Assembly: GCA_035222895.1 (NCBI GenBank)
Contig: JAVYIG010004973.1
Location: forward strand, 83,227 to 147,226
Source of the DNA: Strongylocentrotus droebachiensis
Lineage: Eukaryota; Echinodermata; Echinoidea; Camarodonta; Strongylocentrotidae
Length of the DNA: 64,000 nucleotides
Reading direction: 5' to 3'
Position 1 is the first letter of the stretch. Every line of letters starts with the position of its first letter. Shown here piece by piece: positions 1 through 13,000 of the stretch. Position numbers and translations under genes: made by a program. Under the pieces are notes generated by a model that did no database searches, was not told the DNA's origin, and saw only the letters and a program-made list of their open reading frames with translations.

Positions 1-112
1 AAAAGAAATGACTTTGCTAACGTGCATAGTAAAATCAGAGAACTGGTATGCGCCTCCTTCTCCGTTCATTTATATGTCGTAGCAATTGAAACCATGCTGT
101 TGAGCTACCTAC

Positions 113-1032
113 CTCTCTGACGACACCTGGGGCTGGAGGTTTAATATTATCCCCATCATGATCAGGATCAGCAACCGGTCCTTGATATACAATGACCTGA
201 CATGTTCAGCATCAAAGGTAAAGGGAAATATGTTACGATTTTGTTTTTAAAGATGTGTTATTGTGTTCAGTCCCCTTAGTTTTCTGAGGGATGTTTATTA
301 ATTAATGAATACATTTATTTATTTTGTGTTCGTTTTACAGAGTATGTTCCTCAGCACAAATAAACTGCAAGAGAGTACTTATAGCATTCTACAATTCAAA
401 TACAATGTAAAAAGAAACATTTAAAGAATAACAAATATTGCAAATACGTTACAAAACAAAACAAAACAAAACGATAGGTTGAACATAGACAAAACTATAG
501 GGCTTGTGATCACATCTTACATACACTTATCAGCTAAGACTGTATGTGTATTTGAAACAAATAAAAAATAACACCAACGGTGAGGTAGTATGAGGTTCTG
601 GTCTTCAGATAAGAACAGTACGAACCAGACCTTGATACTGAGTTATAGGTAAAGTTTTCAGGGTTACACAATGCACTTATTTCAAAGAAATAAGAAGCAT
701 GAAGAGCATTTGGTTCTCTAGGTATCGACAGTAAGATCGTGTTCAGGAGATTGACTATGCCTGGTGGAGGTTATCCATTGCCTATGAAGGGAACCGATGC
801 GCGTCCTCAAAACTTTACCTACAATTCAGTATCTCCACCATGAAAAAAAGGTATCGCTGACACTTGACTCAGACCTTGATAGTTGCTTCACAGGGAGGTA
901 ACATCTCTATTAAGGCATGATGCACTCCATCAACCATTAGACTGATGTGACGATAGAAAAGATTGACTGGTTCTCCATCTCTTTCACGCATCCATCTGAC
1001 TGTTCTCGCCATCAAACGATGAAACAGCCCAT
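113..1032 (-). CDS. ROCO C-terminal exons (875-1032, 113-196)
   Basis: Exon 1032-875 (158 nt) encodes DGLFHRLMARTVRWM and VNLFYRHISLMVDG then IEMLPPCEATIK. This matches the family's post-COR domain (DGLF-RL, EPVNL-Y-HISL). Its donor would be AAG|GTCTGAG, weaker than usual. Exon 196-113 (84 nt, phase 0 at both ends) encodes VIVYQGPVADPDHDGD and ends VVRE before GTAGGT; it is supported by frame and by its place in the family but is less conserved. The gene continues beyond position 1. Confidence 0.75.
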
Positions 1033-4000
1033 CTGTGGAATTGGCAAACAAGAGAGAAAAACAGCAGATTATGGCTAGTGACGTTTTTGAAAGCCAGCTC
1101 AACAAGATATATAGCTGCAATAATACTTAAAGACATTTATACATTTCTGATAAACCAAACGCACGTGTCTAACAAGATGGACTAAACTCCGCCTATCTAG
1201 TGGCTTTTACAGCTGACCGCCCTGACACGTCCTTTGGCAGGCGTTAATCTACATTTGCCATCATCTACCCAGGTGTTAAAAGGGTACCGGCAGGGAGGAA
1301 TTCCTTGATTTGCTGGGGGCAACTTACACCAATTAGCCCGGAAGAGCTGGGGTTATATTAGAGCAGATTGAGCAACTTGCGTGGTGGATATGTGCACTCT
1401 GAAATAGTTCAATATTGATATTACCATTCGAATTAAAGCAAATAAAACGAATATTGTAGACTAATATGATACAAGAAAAAGTATCAGAAATAGTCTGTAG
1501 CTTACCATCTTCTACTCAAGGTTGAAGCCAATCCTAGAATTTTCAGAATTATCCTTCAGTTGGACATTTTGAACTTCTTGTTTACATTGGATGCATGTGT
1601 CATCTTCGGCAAGAACCTATTAAGGTCAGTCAAACCTGTCTATTGAGGCCACTGGAGACATGTGGTCTTTCAAGACACACATTTCTTTCTCAGGGCAGAC
1701 AAAATGTATGGCCTTTATGGAAAGGTGGCCACTAATAGACAGGTTGGACTTCATACAAACCTCGTTGCAATATAATTGCAATATAGTCTCTTTGAAACAA
1801 GAAGGGCATTAACTCTACGACACATTACACGTGTTAACACCCTTCTGGCTGTAAACAGATGCTAAATTCATCCTCACCTGGTAAGAAGCCTCTGAAGTCC
1901 AAATAAAAGTCTGTAGAAGATTTGATCTGTGCAATCTCTTCTGGGGGGCAAGGGGACGTCAGTCTGGAAGGAACATAGTAGCGCTTCTGCAGCACCTTCT
2001 CTGTTTCATTTGATACCTAAAATATAACACCGTATCCAAACACTCAAACCATCAATACAAAACAAAATATACGAGAAACAATTTTTTTTTTCGAGAGATC
2101 TAAGCAAAAAACAAAGCAATTCATATTTCACTCGTCAACAAATTAACACATCCCACTCCTGCCACTAAATTGTGGCAAGTTTCCGAACAACATCGACATA
2201 TTGAGCAATTTTGAATTCAATTTTCAGGAATACACATTTGTAAAAGCTTTCAAAACTCTGCTTAATCCCTACATTTCACAGCACAAAACAGTTTTTAGAA
2301 AAAATATTAAGGAACATGTATGCAAACATGAAAAACAAATTACGTTATCCAAACTGAAGCATATTCAAAATAAGGACATTATGTACCCTTTGTTAACCCT
2401 GAGTCAATATTTGCACACATACATATATATTGATATTTACCAAAGCTGGTACATACCCCAGTCGTAAAAAAATAGGAAAAAAATAGGGGAAAAATAGGGA
2501 TAAAATAGTCCCGAAAATATATTTTTTTTCTATTTTTTCCCTATTTTTTTAAAAGGAAAAAATAGGTAAAAAATAGTTTTGGAAATAGGAAAAAAATAGG
2601 GTTGAAACAATTTTTTCAATTTTTTTCCTATTTTTTTCCTATTTTTCAGACCTGAAAATAGGAAAAAAATAGGAAAAAAATAGTGTAGAAAATTATGAAG
2701 AAAATAGTGAAAAAATAGTGATAACTAGGTGCTAGTGAACAGTGAAAATTAGTGGGAAAATAGTAATAAAATAGTGGGAAAATAGGAATAAACCAGTGAG
2801 GAAATAGGAAAAAAATAGTGAGGAAATAGGAAAAAAATAGTAAGGAAATAGGAAAAAAATAGCTAAAAAAATAGTAGGAAAATAGGGAAAAAATAGTAGG
2901 AAAATAGGGAAAAAATAGTAAGAAAATAGGAAAAAAATAGTAAGAAAATAGTGAGGAAATCAGAAAAAATAGTCAGGAAATAGGGGAGATCACTCATCCT
3001 TTACTTTCATGGATTTCTCAAGCACTACCATCTCACACATCCAGTCAACAACTCTGTATATTCAACTAAATCACACAGTCCAAACTTGATATAAAGAGAT
3101 CAGTTATACCTAAAATGACAAGGTAATTTACCAGCTTTTGGGGGTTAATATTTCTTGGTTGCACATGACCTCATTGTCAAAAGTTTCCACTGTAGAATAG
3201 TCACCCTACTCCTACAGCTCTTTTCTCTGCATCGATGCACCTACTCAGTTTGCCAAATTCACTTCATCCTTTCAGTCTAATCCATTTAGTAGAACATTTA
3301 AAATAGTCAATGGGTATATATGGAAAATGTTATACAGTCCAGTCCTATTATAACGAACATGGATACACCAAGATGTTATTATGAGGCAATTCTCATCAGT
3401 CCCAATTTTTAAACAAACCAATGTGTTCAGTAACTTGAGTATAACATGATTTCATTTTAACAAGGAAATTGGCATGGTCCCGAGCACCTCGTTATAATGG
3501 CAGTGGACTGTAACAAACAAAAAGAATAAAAGGGAATGTGTCCAATAAAATACATGTACTTTATTTTCCAGAGGTGAATTTCAGGACTATTACTGAGCCG
3601 ATGCGGATATGCCAGACGATCACAAGCTCTCTTCCTCACTAGTAACCAAATAAAGCAGTATTCTCGACATGAGAGTGTTGTTTTCTGTCTCTTTTATTAT
3701 AATTTAATTACAAAGTGCTCTTAATAATGTAATACAATTTTCAAACATCAAGAAAATCATGACAAATAATATTTTTTTCTCGTTATTTACAAAAATAACA
3801 AAATAAAATAAATCATAGAACAGATTTTTCAACAATGCACGTACCGGTATGCTTTATAGTACAGTTGACAGGTTACATAATTTTCTCAATCTCAATGGAA
3901 CTATCAAAATCTTAATACAATCATCATAATCTAGAAACACTTACTACAAAATCAATGACATGTCATGTCACTGAGATATATATAAACAAGAAAATGACAG

Positions 4001-7000
4001 ACTTACATGCTTCTATTTTCAAATAGTTTTACAAAGTATACCATCATTACCATGTATCATAAGTAATGGTATTATGGTCCTTTATCTTCACAATATGCAG
4101 GCACTCATTGTGTACACATACATGTTGTACTTGCCTATGAATCTCAATGATTATTGATTAGACATAAGAATTACATAATAAAATGGAAACAAATACTAAT
4201 GTAAAGGATACAGATGTTCGTCATGCTGTTCACAGGCATCTAATCAAATGGTGGTTGTACGTTACATGTACATTGTCTCTCCATTAGTTTCAATGGATCT
4301 GTAAAGATATAAATGAAATGTGAGTTAGGGGTTAGAATAATCATGCATTGGTACATTTATGAACATGCAATTAATACTTAGTACAAGTATTTATGTATTT
4401 CATAATAAAAAATTCAAAGGCATAGAACATGTGTGTACAAAAGAATGATAGCAAAAAAGATGCCAGGCTGACGACGAACGGATGGTGAAACAACAGAGTC
4501 ATCATAGAGCTGTCAAGGTGCATGAAATGTAAACCACTCAGGTAGGCAATTAATTAAATTTTATTTTATTCTTAGATATATTGGGTGAACATACATAAAA
4601 TAAAACATAAAATACAGAAAAGAATATAGTAAAGGAACAGTTTTTTGAAGAAAAAAATAAAAAGGAAAGAGAAAAATAATGTAGGTAGAACTTGTGCCAC
4701 CTGCACATTATTTTTCTAGCATAATGATGAGGTAAACTACTCTAATATTTTGATGTCAGATCTTAAAGGTAATACAAAGTTTTGGGAAATTTCGAAAATT
4801 GGGTGGATAGTGAATCTTTACAATTTTGATATATTTGGATGCCCCTGCATTATGAGCACTAAAAAAATTAGCCCCTAAAACACTTGTTTTCAAGAAAAAT
4901 TGAATATAAAAATTTACCGGTGCTCCCGGTAAATTTTGATAAATTTCAAATATGGCCGTACGGAGTCGGGCTAACTCGGACCACGGGACAACTCGGCCCA
5001 GATGCAAAAACGGTCATTTTTTGCATGTTTAGGTTTAGGGTTAGGTTTAGGGTTAGGGTTAGGGTTAGGGGTAGGGTTAGGGTTAGGGTTAGGGTTAGAG
5101 TTAGGGTTAGAGTTAGGGTAAAATGACAAAAAATGACCGTCTTTGCAGCTGGGCCGAGTTGTCCCGTGGTCCGAGTTAGCCCGGATCCGGCCGTACAATG
5201 GTAGCTGCGACCATGAAAATCTCAGAATATGTAGTTGGGATATATAATTTTCAAACGGGAATAGCTAATAGGTTGATTTTAGTCAAGAAACATTGTTTCA
5301 TAGCTAAACTAATATCTTGACCTTGAGAGGAAGCTATACAACATAAAGAGTTTATTATTTATAATATAACTTTAGACTCAATTTCAATCGCGACAACGAT
5401 CAATGTATATTGTAGGAACGCATATGCTTCCAATACGTTAATTTGAACCAAATTCATGACCCAATACTAAAACTTTGTAATACCTTTAACTAACAAACAT
5501 GAAATAAATATACCCAAAAAAATTATCAACAATAGATTTAGATTTCTACTTAGTAAGGACATTTATTTACCTCGCAGACACATTCTCGGACTTAATGGAA
5601 GACTTGCTCTTCTTCTTGGCTTGCGTGGTGCTTAGCAGGTTGGGTTTTCTGATTCCTAGAAAAATAATTTGAGAGACAATTTAGCCTAAAACCACATCAA
5701 AACATTATATCATGCAAGGCAATATAATTGACAGACGTAGCAATGGTAAAAAATCTGAAATTCTATGTGGATTTATTGTAATCACGTTTGTTTACATTCA
5801 CTCATTCACTCAGAAGTTGTGTACAACCTCAACAAAACATGGGAATATTGATACGTAAAATACCATTCTATACTATGAAGTAGCATTATATTCAACAACA
5901 GACACAATAAAAATCTATATATCATAATGTAATTAAGTTTCAGATATAAACGTACCTTTTCAGCTGTTTTCTGGGGCCAGTTCCGCTCGTCGATGGTCCG
6001 TCACTCGACAACAACTTCTTGGCTTGCGTGGTGCTTAGCAGGTTGGGTTTTCTGATTCCTAGAAAAATAATTTGAGAGACAATTTAGCCTAAAACCACAT
6101 CAAAACATTATATTATGCAAGGCAATATCATTGACAGACGTAGCAATGGTAAAAAATCTGAAATTCTATGTGGATTTATTGTAATCACGTTTGTTTACAT
6201 TCACTCATTCACTCATTCACTCAGAAGTTGTGTACAACCTCAACAAAACATGGGAATATTGATACGTAAAATACCATTCTATACTATGAAGTAGCATTAT
6301 ATTCAACAACAGACACAATAAAAATCTATATATCATAATGTAATTAAGTTTCAGATATAAACGTACCTTTTCAGCTGTTTTCTGGGGCCAGTTCCGCTCG
6401 TCGATGGTCCGTCACTCGACAACAACTTCTTGGCTTGCGTGGTGCTTAGCAGGTTGGGTTTTCTGATTCCTAGAAAAATAATTTGAGAGACAATTTAGCC
6501 TAAAACCACATCAAAACATTATATCATGCAAGGCAATATAATTGACAGACGTAGCAATGGTAAAAAATCTGAAATTCTACGTGGATTTATTGTAATCACG
6601 TTTGTTTACATTCACTCATTCACTCATTCACTCAGAAGTTGTGTACAACCTCAACACTACATGGGAATATTGATACGTAAAATACCATTCTATACTATGA
6701 AGTAGCATTATATTCAACAACAGACACAATACAAATCTATATATCATAATATAATTAAGTTTCAGATATAAACGTACCTTTTCAGCTGTTTTCTGGGGCC
6801 AGTTCCGCTCGTCGATTGTCCGTCATTCGACAACAAACTTGTATCTCTACGAGTGGGACTAATATTTTGAAAAATTGTCCGGCTCATTTTCTTGGGAAGA
6901 ATCACTAAAATGGGATAAGGAGGCATCGGAGTATGAGGAGTCACTATCTATTGATGAAATTTCATCGCTAGAATAATTGCTGGAAGACATTTTGGTGTGA

Positions 7001-10000
7001 TTTGGAGACGTTTGAAGAACGAAAATCAGCAATAAAAGTCCGATGCGCACAATGATTCAGCAAGCGCACGTAAAGCATGCAGTGGGGGAAAAAAATAACG
7101 GGTTTCTTTTTGAATCCGTGCTAACTCGCCCTACGGGACATCTCGCCCCAGCCTCAAAGACTGGGGCGAGATGTCCCGACACGATTCATGGATCGAGAGA
7201 TACCAATGTGTATTATGTTTGTGCACATTGTACATTTTTAGACTAGATGGCTGATGTTTGTTTACATTCTTTAGTCCTGGCCGTAAATTAGCAGACCACT
7301 GGTATCTCTCGATCGATAAATCATGTCGGGATATCTCGCCCCAGTCTTTGAGACTGGGGCGAGTTAGCCCGACTCCTTCCTGTTCAGTTACGTAGGGGTA
7401 CTTGCGTACTGTCCTCTACGTTGAAACTTTGCACACACATAGAACGGGAATATCTCGATCGAATGTTTTTTTTCTTCTATTAATAAAGGAAAAAATAATT
7501 GAAATTTCTATGAGTACATTTTCTTTTTACACATGGTTTATTTATGGTTATCTTTGAGCTCACTATTCAATATGTGAACCGACAGCTAAAAACCACCAAT
7601 AAGTCGCAAAATTAACAACAGAGATAATGGCAGGAGAAACAATGAAAATATGCAAGTTTAGAAAATATACAAAAAATAGTTTACAAATTTTTATCATGTC
7701 ATAAAAAATTTAAGTGCAAAAAATAGGAAGAAAATAGTACTCGCAAATAGGTATAAAGAAGTCTGAAAAAGATAAAGGTGAAAAAATAGGGAAAAAATAG
7801 TCTGAAAAAGATAAAGGTGAAAAATGAGGGAAAAAATAGTCTGAAAAAGATTAAGATGAAAAAATAGGGAAAAAATAGTTTTGAAGTCGAAAAGAGAAAA
7901 AAAATAATCCTATTTTTTTTGGAAAAAATAGGAAGAAAATAGTCTGAAAAAGATGAAGGTGGAAAAATAGGGAAAAAATAGTTTGGTACTCGAAAATAGG
8001 AAAAAATAGAACTATTTTTTTCCTATTTTCTTATAAAAAAATAGGAAACAAATAGTCCACAAAAGTTGAAGGTGAAAAAAATGGGGAAAAAATAGTTTGT
8101 GCTTGAAAATAGGAAAAAAATAGGACTATTTTTTTACTGTTTTCTTATAGGAAATAGGAAAAAAATAGTCTGAAAACAAATATAGGTGAAAAAAATAGGG
8201 GAAAAATAGTTTTTACTTAAAAATAGGAAAAAAATAGCCCTATTTTTTTCCTATTTTCTTGAAGGAAATAGGAAAAAAATAGTCTGAAAAAAAATATAGG
8301 TGAAAAAAAAAAGGGAAAAAATAGTTTTTACTTAAAAATAGGAAAAAAATAGCCCTATTTTTTTCCTATTTTCTTGAAGGAAATAGGAAAAAAATAGTCT
8401 GAATTTCCAGAAAATAGGGAAAAAATAGGAAAAAAATAGGGAAAAAATATATTTTCGCAACACAAAAAACTACTAGGGTATCCCTTATTTGCTCCTATAT
8501 TGTTTGTATATTTCTAGTCACAATATTCTGAAATAAACGTGGAACACCGAGGGTAACGTGAAACACTGAGGTTAACGTGAACAAGATGTTTAGCACCTGC
8601 AATAATTGCTTTGGATGTAATCAGTATCCTACCCTAACCTAATTTCTAACCTAATAAGTGCAGCAATGGACCAAAACATATGTCCTAACCCTAACCCTAA
8701 GCCAAATACCCAATTGTAACCATAAACCTAAGCCTATAGTTATGATTACAAAAACACGGGTCATTGCTGAGGGAGCACGGGACGGAGCACCATTTAGCCG
8801 GGGATTTTACCACAGTTTCTACTCCATCCTGCTGGAGTCGTTCTACAGGAGCCTCACAGATGAGATCAAACTTGGCCATGAGCTCGACTAAGGCCTCCTT
8901 CTTCTCCAAAAAGCCTTGCCACATATGCTGAATCAACCTATCCTCTAAGATACCATCCTTCTCAAGAGTGGCCAAAGCAGCACTCACGATCCCATCCTGG
9001 AATTAAAACACAATGTCAACTTACTGGCAGTTGGAATAACTGAACATATGAGTATAGATTGTAAAACATTTCTATTTGGTGAAGAGAGAGATTTGTAAAA
9101 TCAATATTATAAATAATATGTCCAATCATTTGTATCAATACTCTAAAACTCTGTCTCTCAAGAGACGTAGTTAGAGCAATGTTCACTCAGGTCATAATGC
9201 CACAGTTTACCACCAAATGTTGTTAAGTGTACTACACTTCTAATGTCCTATATGTTAACACATACATAAAATGTGTGTCTGAATCCGATGCCGGGGGAAA
9301 TGATTCATTTGTAAAGCTAATACAGACATTGTTGATGTATTAAGCTCTTTATAAGCCCAGAATATTATCACAAATGGAGGGGAAGGTTTCTCACCCTTTC
9401 TGCAGAATCCAAGATAATAATGACCTGCTTGAATACATCAATTAGCCACATGTTCTCCTACGATGTCTTGTATGACAAACTGCATAGGACCTTTGTGGTA
9501 CAGGATTACTTTTGAATGCCCAATTCCCATGCATTTCGTTATATAAAAACAAATGCTGCAGCTTACTACAGCAAGAGTGAATGAGGTTGTAAAGGAGGAG
9601 GGTTCTCACCCTCTTTGCAGGATCCAGGATGGTTATGACCTGCTTGAAGACATCAATTAGCCATTGAGGATTCAGGATCACCATGTCCCGTAGGAGATAA
9701 TGCTTGTCTTCGATGCCTCCGTAGTAGACTACATTACCCAGATCGTGGTAAAAGGTCAACATCGTGAGAAGTTCATCCTCCAAATCCATCCCGACTGACT
9801 GCGTCAGTTCCTTGGTCTGGGAGGATGCAAAAAATGGCTTCAAAATCATCATATTATTGGTTAGAAACATCACAAAAAGTAGCTATCATATGAATAAATA
9901 TCGTAACAGTAACAGTACATTCAATTTACACAGGGCATACACAGAATGTGAATATATTAATCAAGCAAATCCGTTACACAATGTAACACGAAGCCTTAAT

Positions 10001-13000
10001 TTTATGCCAAGATTTTCAAAGGGACTACATCCATTTATTGAAACAGGCATGAAGTGGGCCATTTTACAAATTGAAAGGGTATCAATGATGGATGCATTTA
10101 AAAAATGTAGCATTACATATTCCCAACAATACCAGGAGAGTTGTAGGTAGATGAAGAAATGAAATAAGGACTTAACTTAATTGTTCCTTAAAAATGAAAT
10201 ATATACATAAATGAATTTGTTAGAAAATTCAGTACCAACAAATGGAAAATTTGAAAGAAAAAAAAATCAAAGGAATAACACCCAACTGGGCTTTTAAAAC
10301 TTGAAGTTGAAATAAGAACTGCATATATACAATTGATCTCCATTTTTCTACCACTTCAATACCCGAACGCAAATTACATGAGAATGACAAGAATTAGCGT
10401 TGCAGTCCTACCTGATCCAACGACATGTAATTGATTTCATGTGCAGCTAGAGCTTCCTCAAATAAGAGCCATCTGAGTGGAATCTCTTCTCCCATGTAAG
10501 GCTCTGTCATCGCTACTCTCTCAATGTGTCTCCTCAACGCGACCAGCTACAAAGGAAAGAAATTGTTGGTTTTGTTTTTTTAACTGACATGTAGCTCAAG
10601 ATATTTACATCATATTACAAACTTCAAAACACAACAGCAATATAACCAAATAACATTGGGATTACATCACACAGTAATATTAGAAAAGATTCAGAAAAAA
10701 ATGTTACCAAGATGTGGATAAATAGTTATCAAAATAATTAAGGCAGTGTCATTAAATATTCAATAATAAATTCAATTGAGCATGTTCAGGAACATTAAGC
10801 TTATTGCACAAAAATATCACTCTAAAGTAACAGATGAAATAATTGCACAGATGTAGCACATAAATGTGGAGAGGAATCGCCAATGGGTTATGAAAAAGGT
10901 GATATTTCTCTTCCACATTGATTGCATATAAACAAACATATTTGTACAGTTGTATTATGACAATTCAAGCATGAAGCCAATAGCTCGTGTCAAGTTTTCT
11001 ACAAAGAATAACTATTATCTAAATAGTTAATAGTAAATTTCTATAATTGATTTTCGTCAAGCACAGTGGATGGAAATCAATTTCTCTATATATAAATATG
11101 AACTACCTTAATATTTATGCGCAGTCGATTAAATTACAGGAAATATTATTTATCTAAATAACTTCTAGGGAACTTGCATGAAAGTGTTTTGGAAATTATC
11201 ATAGAATCTTATTGAGATTAGATGTCAAGAGGAATACACACCTAGTTTTAGAGTTAGCAGCTTTTAACAATGTTGTAAAAAAAGTCAGAAATTAACAGAA
11301 GGCTATATCAGTTCTTTTTGTATGAAAGAGCATCTTAATATATGCCATAGTTAAACAATTGGGACAATATTCAAGAACACAAATAACCCTGAATCTAAAA
11401 TCCATCACATTTGGCCCCATGGCGCCAAGCTTTTTTTTCTATTTTGTTACAGAACAATGGACTGCATTAGCTTAACTTGTTGAAGTGATATATTATTGCT
11501 GAAATGGTCCAAAGATGTGGAGCAATTTGAGCAGCACTGTATAACTGCAAGGGAAAGTAATTTTACATTTTGGATTGGATGTAACTGGATTGGATAGATA
11601 ATCAGTAATACTCTTTTGTTACAGGTTACTATAAATTATGAAAGTTGATGATTATTTATGATGTACCATATCGTCTTTGTCCTCTAAGCTGTTTTCAATG
11701 GCATAATACTCGGGGACCACATGGCATTCAAACGGCCTCTTCATGATAGATTCGCGGATCTTCTTAAAGACAGAGCCAATCTTGAAGACAAAAAGAGTAA
11801 AATGAACAGAAAATACACATCTTAGTCAAAATGTCAAGCATGCATACATACCTCACTTTAGATTAGAACACGATCATCTATGCACAATTAGATAATGCCG
11901 ATATGAAATAACATAGCGCAATTAAAGTACACCATGATATCTCATTGGTATAATACAAAGGAAAAGTGCGAGAAACAGATCAGTGAAGAATTGAACAAAA
12001 TTTGTATACAAATATGAAAGTCATTACATTTTGAAGTTATAATCAATGCAACACAATAAGGCAAATATATGACTTATCTAATGAGGTCGTCTCCCATTTG
12101 CTTGGTAGTGAAAATTTCATATTTGTTTTGTTTTCTAGCTTATATAATAAAGAAATGGGGCTGTGTAAAAATATAATTGTAATGATTGATTACATCTAGC
12201 ATGTACGTACGACTGAATAATTTGATCAGATAAAATAAATGCTCTTTTAAATGTATTACCTTTTAATCAGATATTGCTCAAATTTTCAGTGATCCGTTTC
12301 TCTAATTTGCTTGTACTATCAAAACCAAAATAATACCAGGGTGATTTTTTTGTAAACGTCCATGCACAACAAAAGTGTAAATCCAAATTTTCTAAAGTTA
12401 TATATAGTCAAGCTGTTCTAATGCTATAGCACAATCTCACTGCCAAACTGACTCCTATCTGAATCCAAATGCCCAATTTAATGGCCGCTCAGGTTTAGAC
12501 ATAAACAATCATCTGGTATGGGGAATTCTTTATTAAAACTGACATTTTAACGACTCCTGTTGACGAAAAGTCCTCCTGAAAATTAAAAGTAAAATGTAAG
12601 AGCTATTAAAATGAGCAAGCTATAGTAAGTTAAAAAATATTTTTTCAGTTTTTGTTAATTTTTTACAATAACCGAAAGTGTAATTTTGCAGCCAAAATGG
12701 ATATGTGAAGTTATAAAGAGTGAAACAAATTGTAGCATATCATTCATGTCGGTCTTGCCAAATGTAGTCACAGCGGGACAACCATTGACATTAGAGACTG
12801 AAGCTTTCAGTCTAACTCAGAGTATGGTGCTTTCTGTTCGATCTTTGTCCTGTTGGTGTCAGTCTCGTTGATGTAAGTGGCGTATTAAGGGTAACTATGA
12901 ATCTGCTGTGTGCTGGGCGCACATAAATGAATGCAAAAACCTTCAGAGATATCCCTGAATTAGTGATGTGACTAGGTACAATTGCAAACAGATCCTACAC

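Noticed and set aside
5036..5119. TTAGGG run as a chromosome end
   Set aside because: Short, impure, enclosed by TIRs and an 8-bp duplication within an intron.
4971..5198. NPNP-repeat ORF and RVRV-repeat ORF over the TTAGGG run
   Set aside because: They are translations of the tandem repeat in a small TIR element, not genes.
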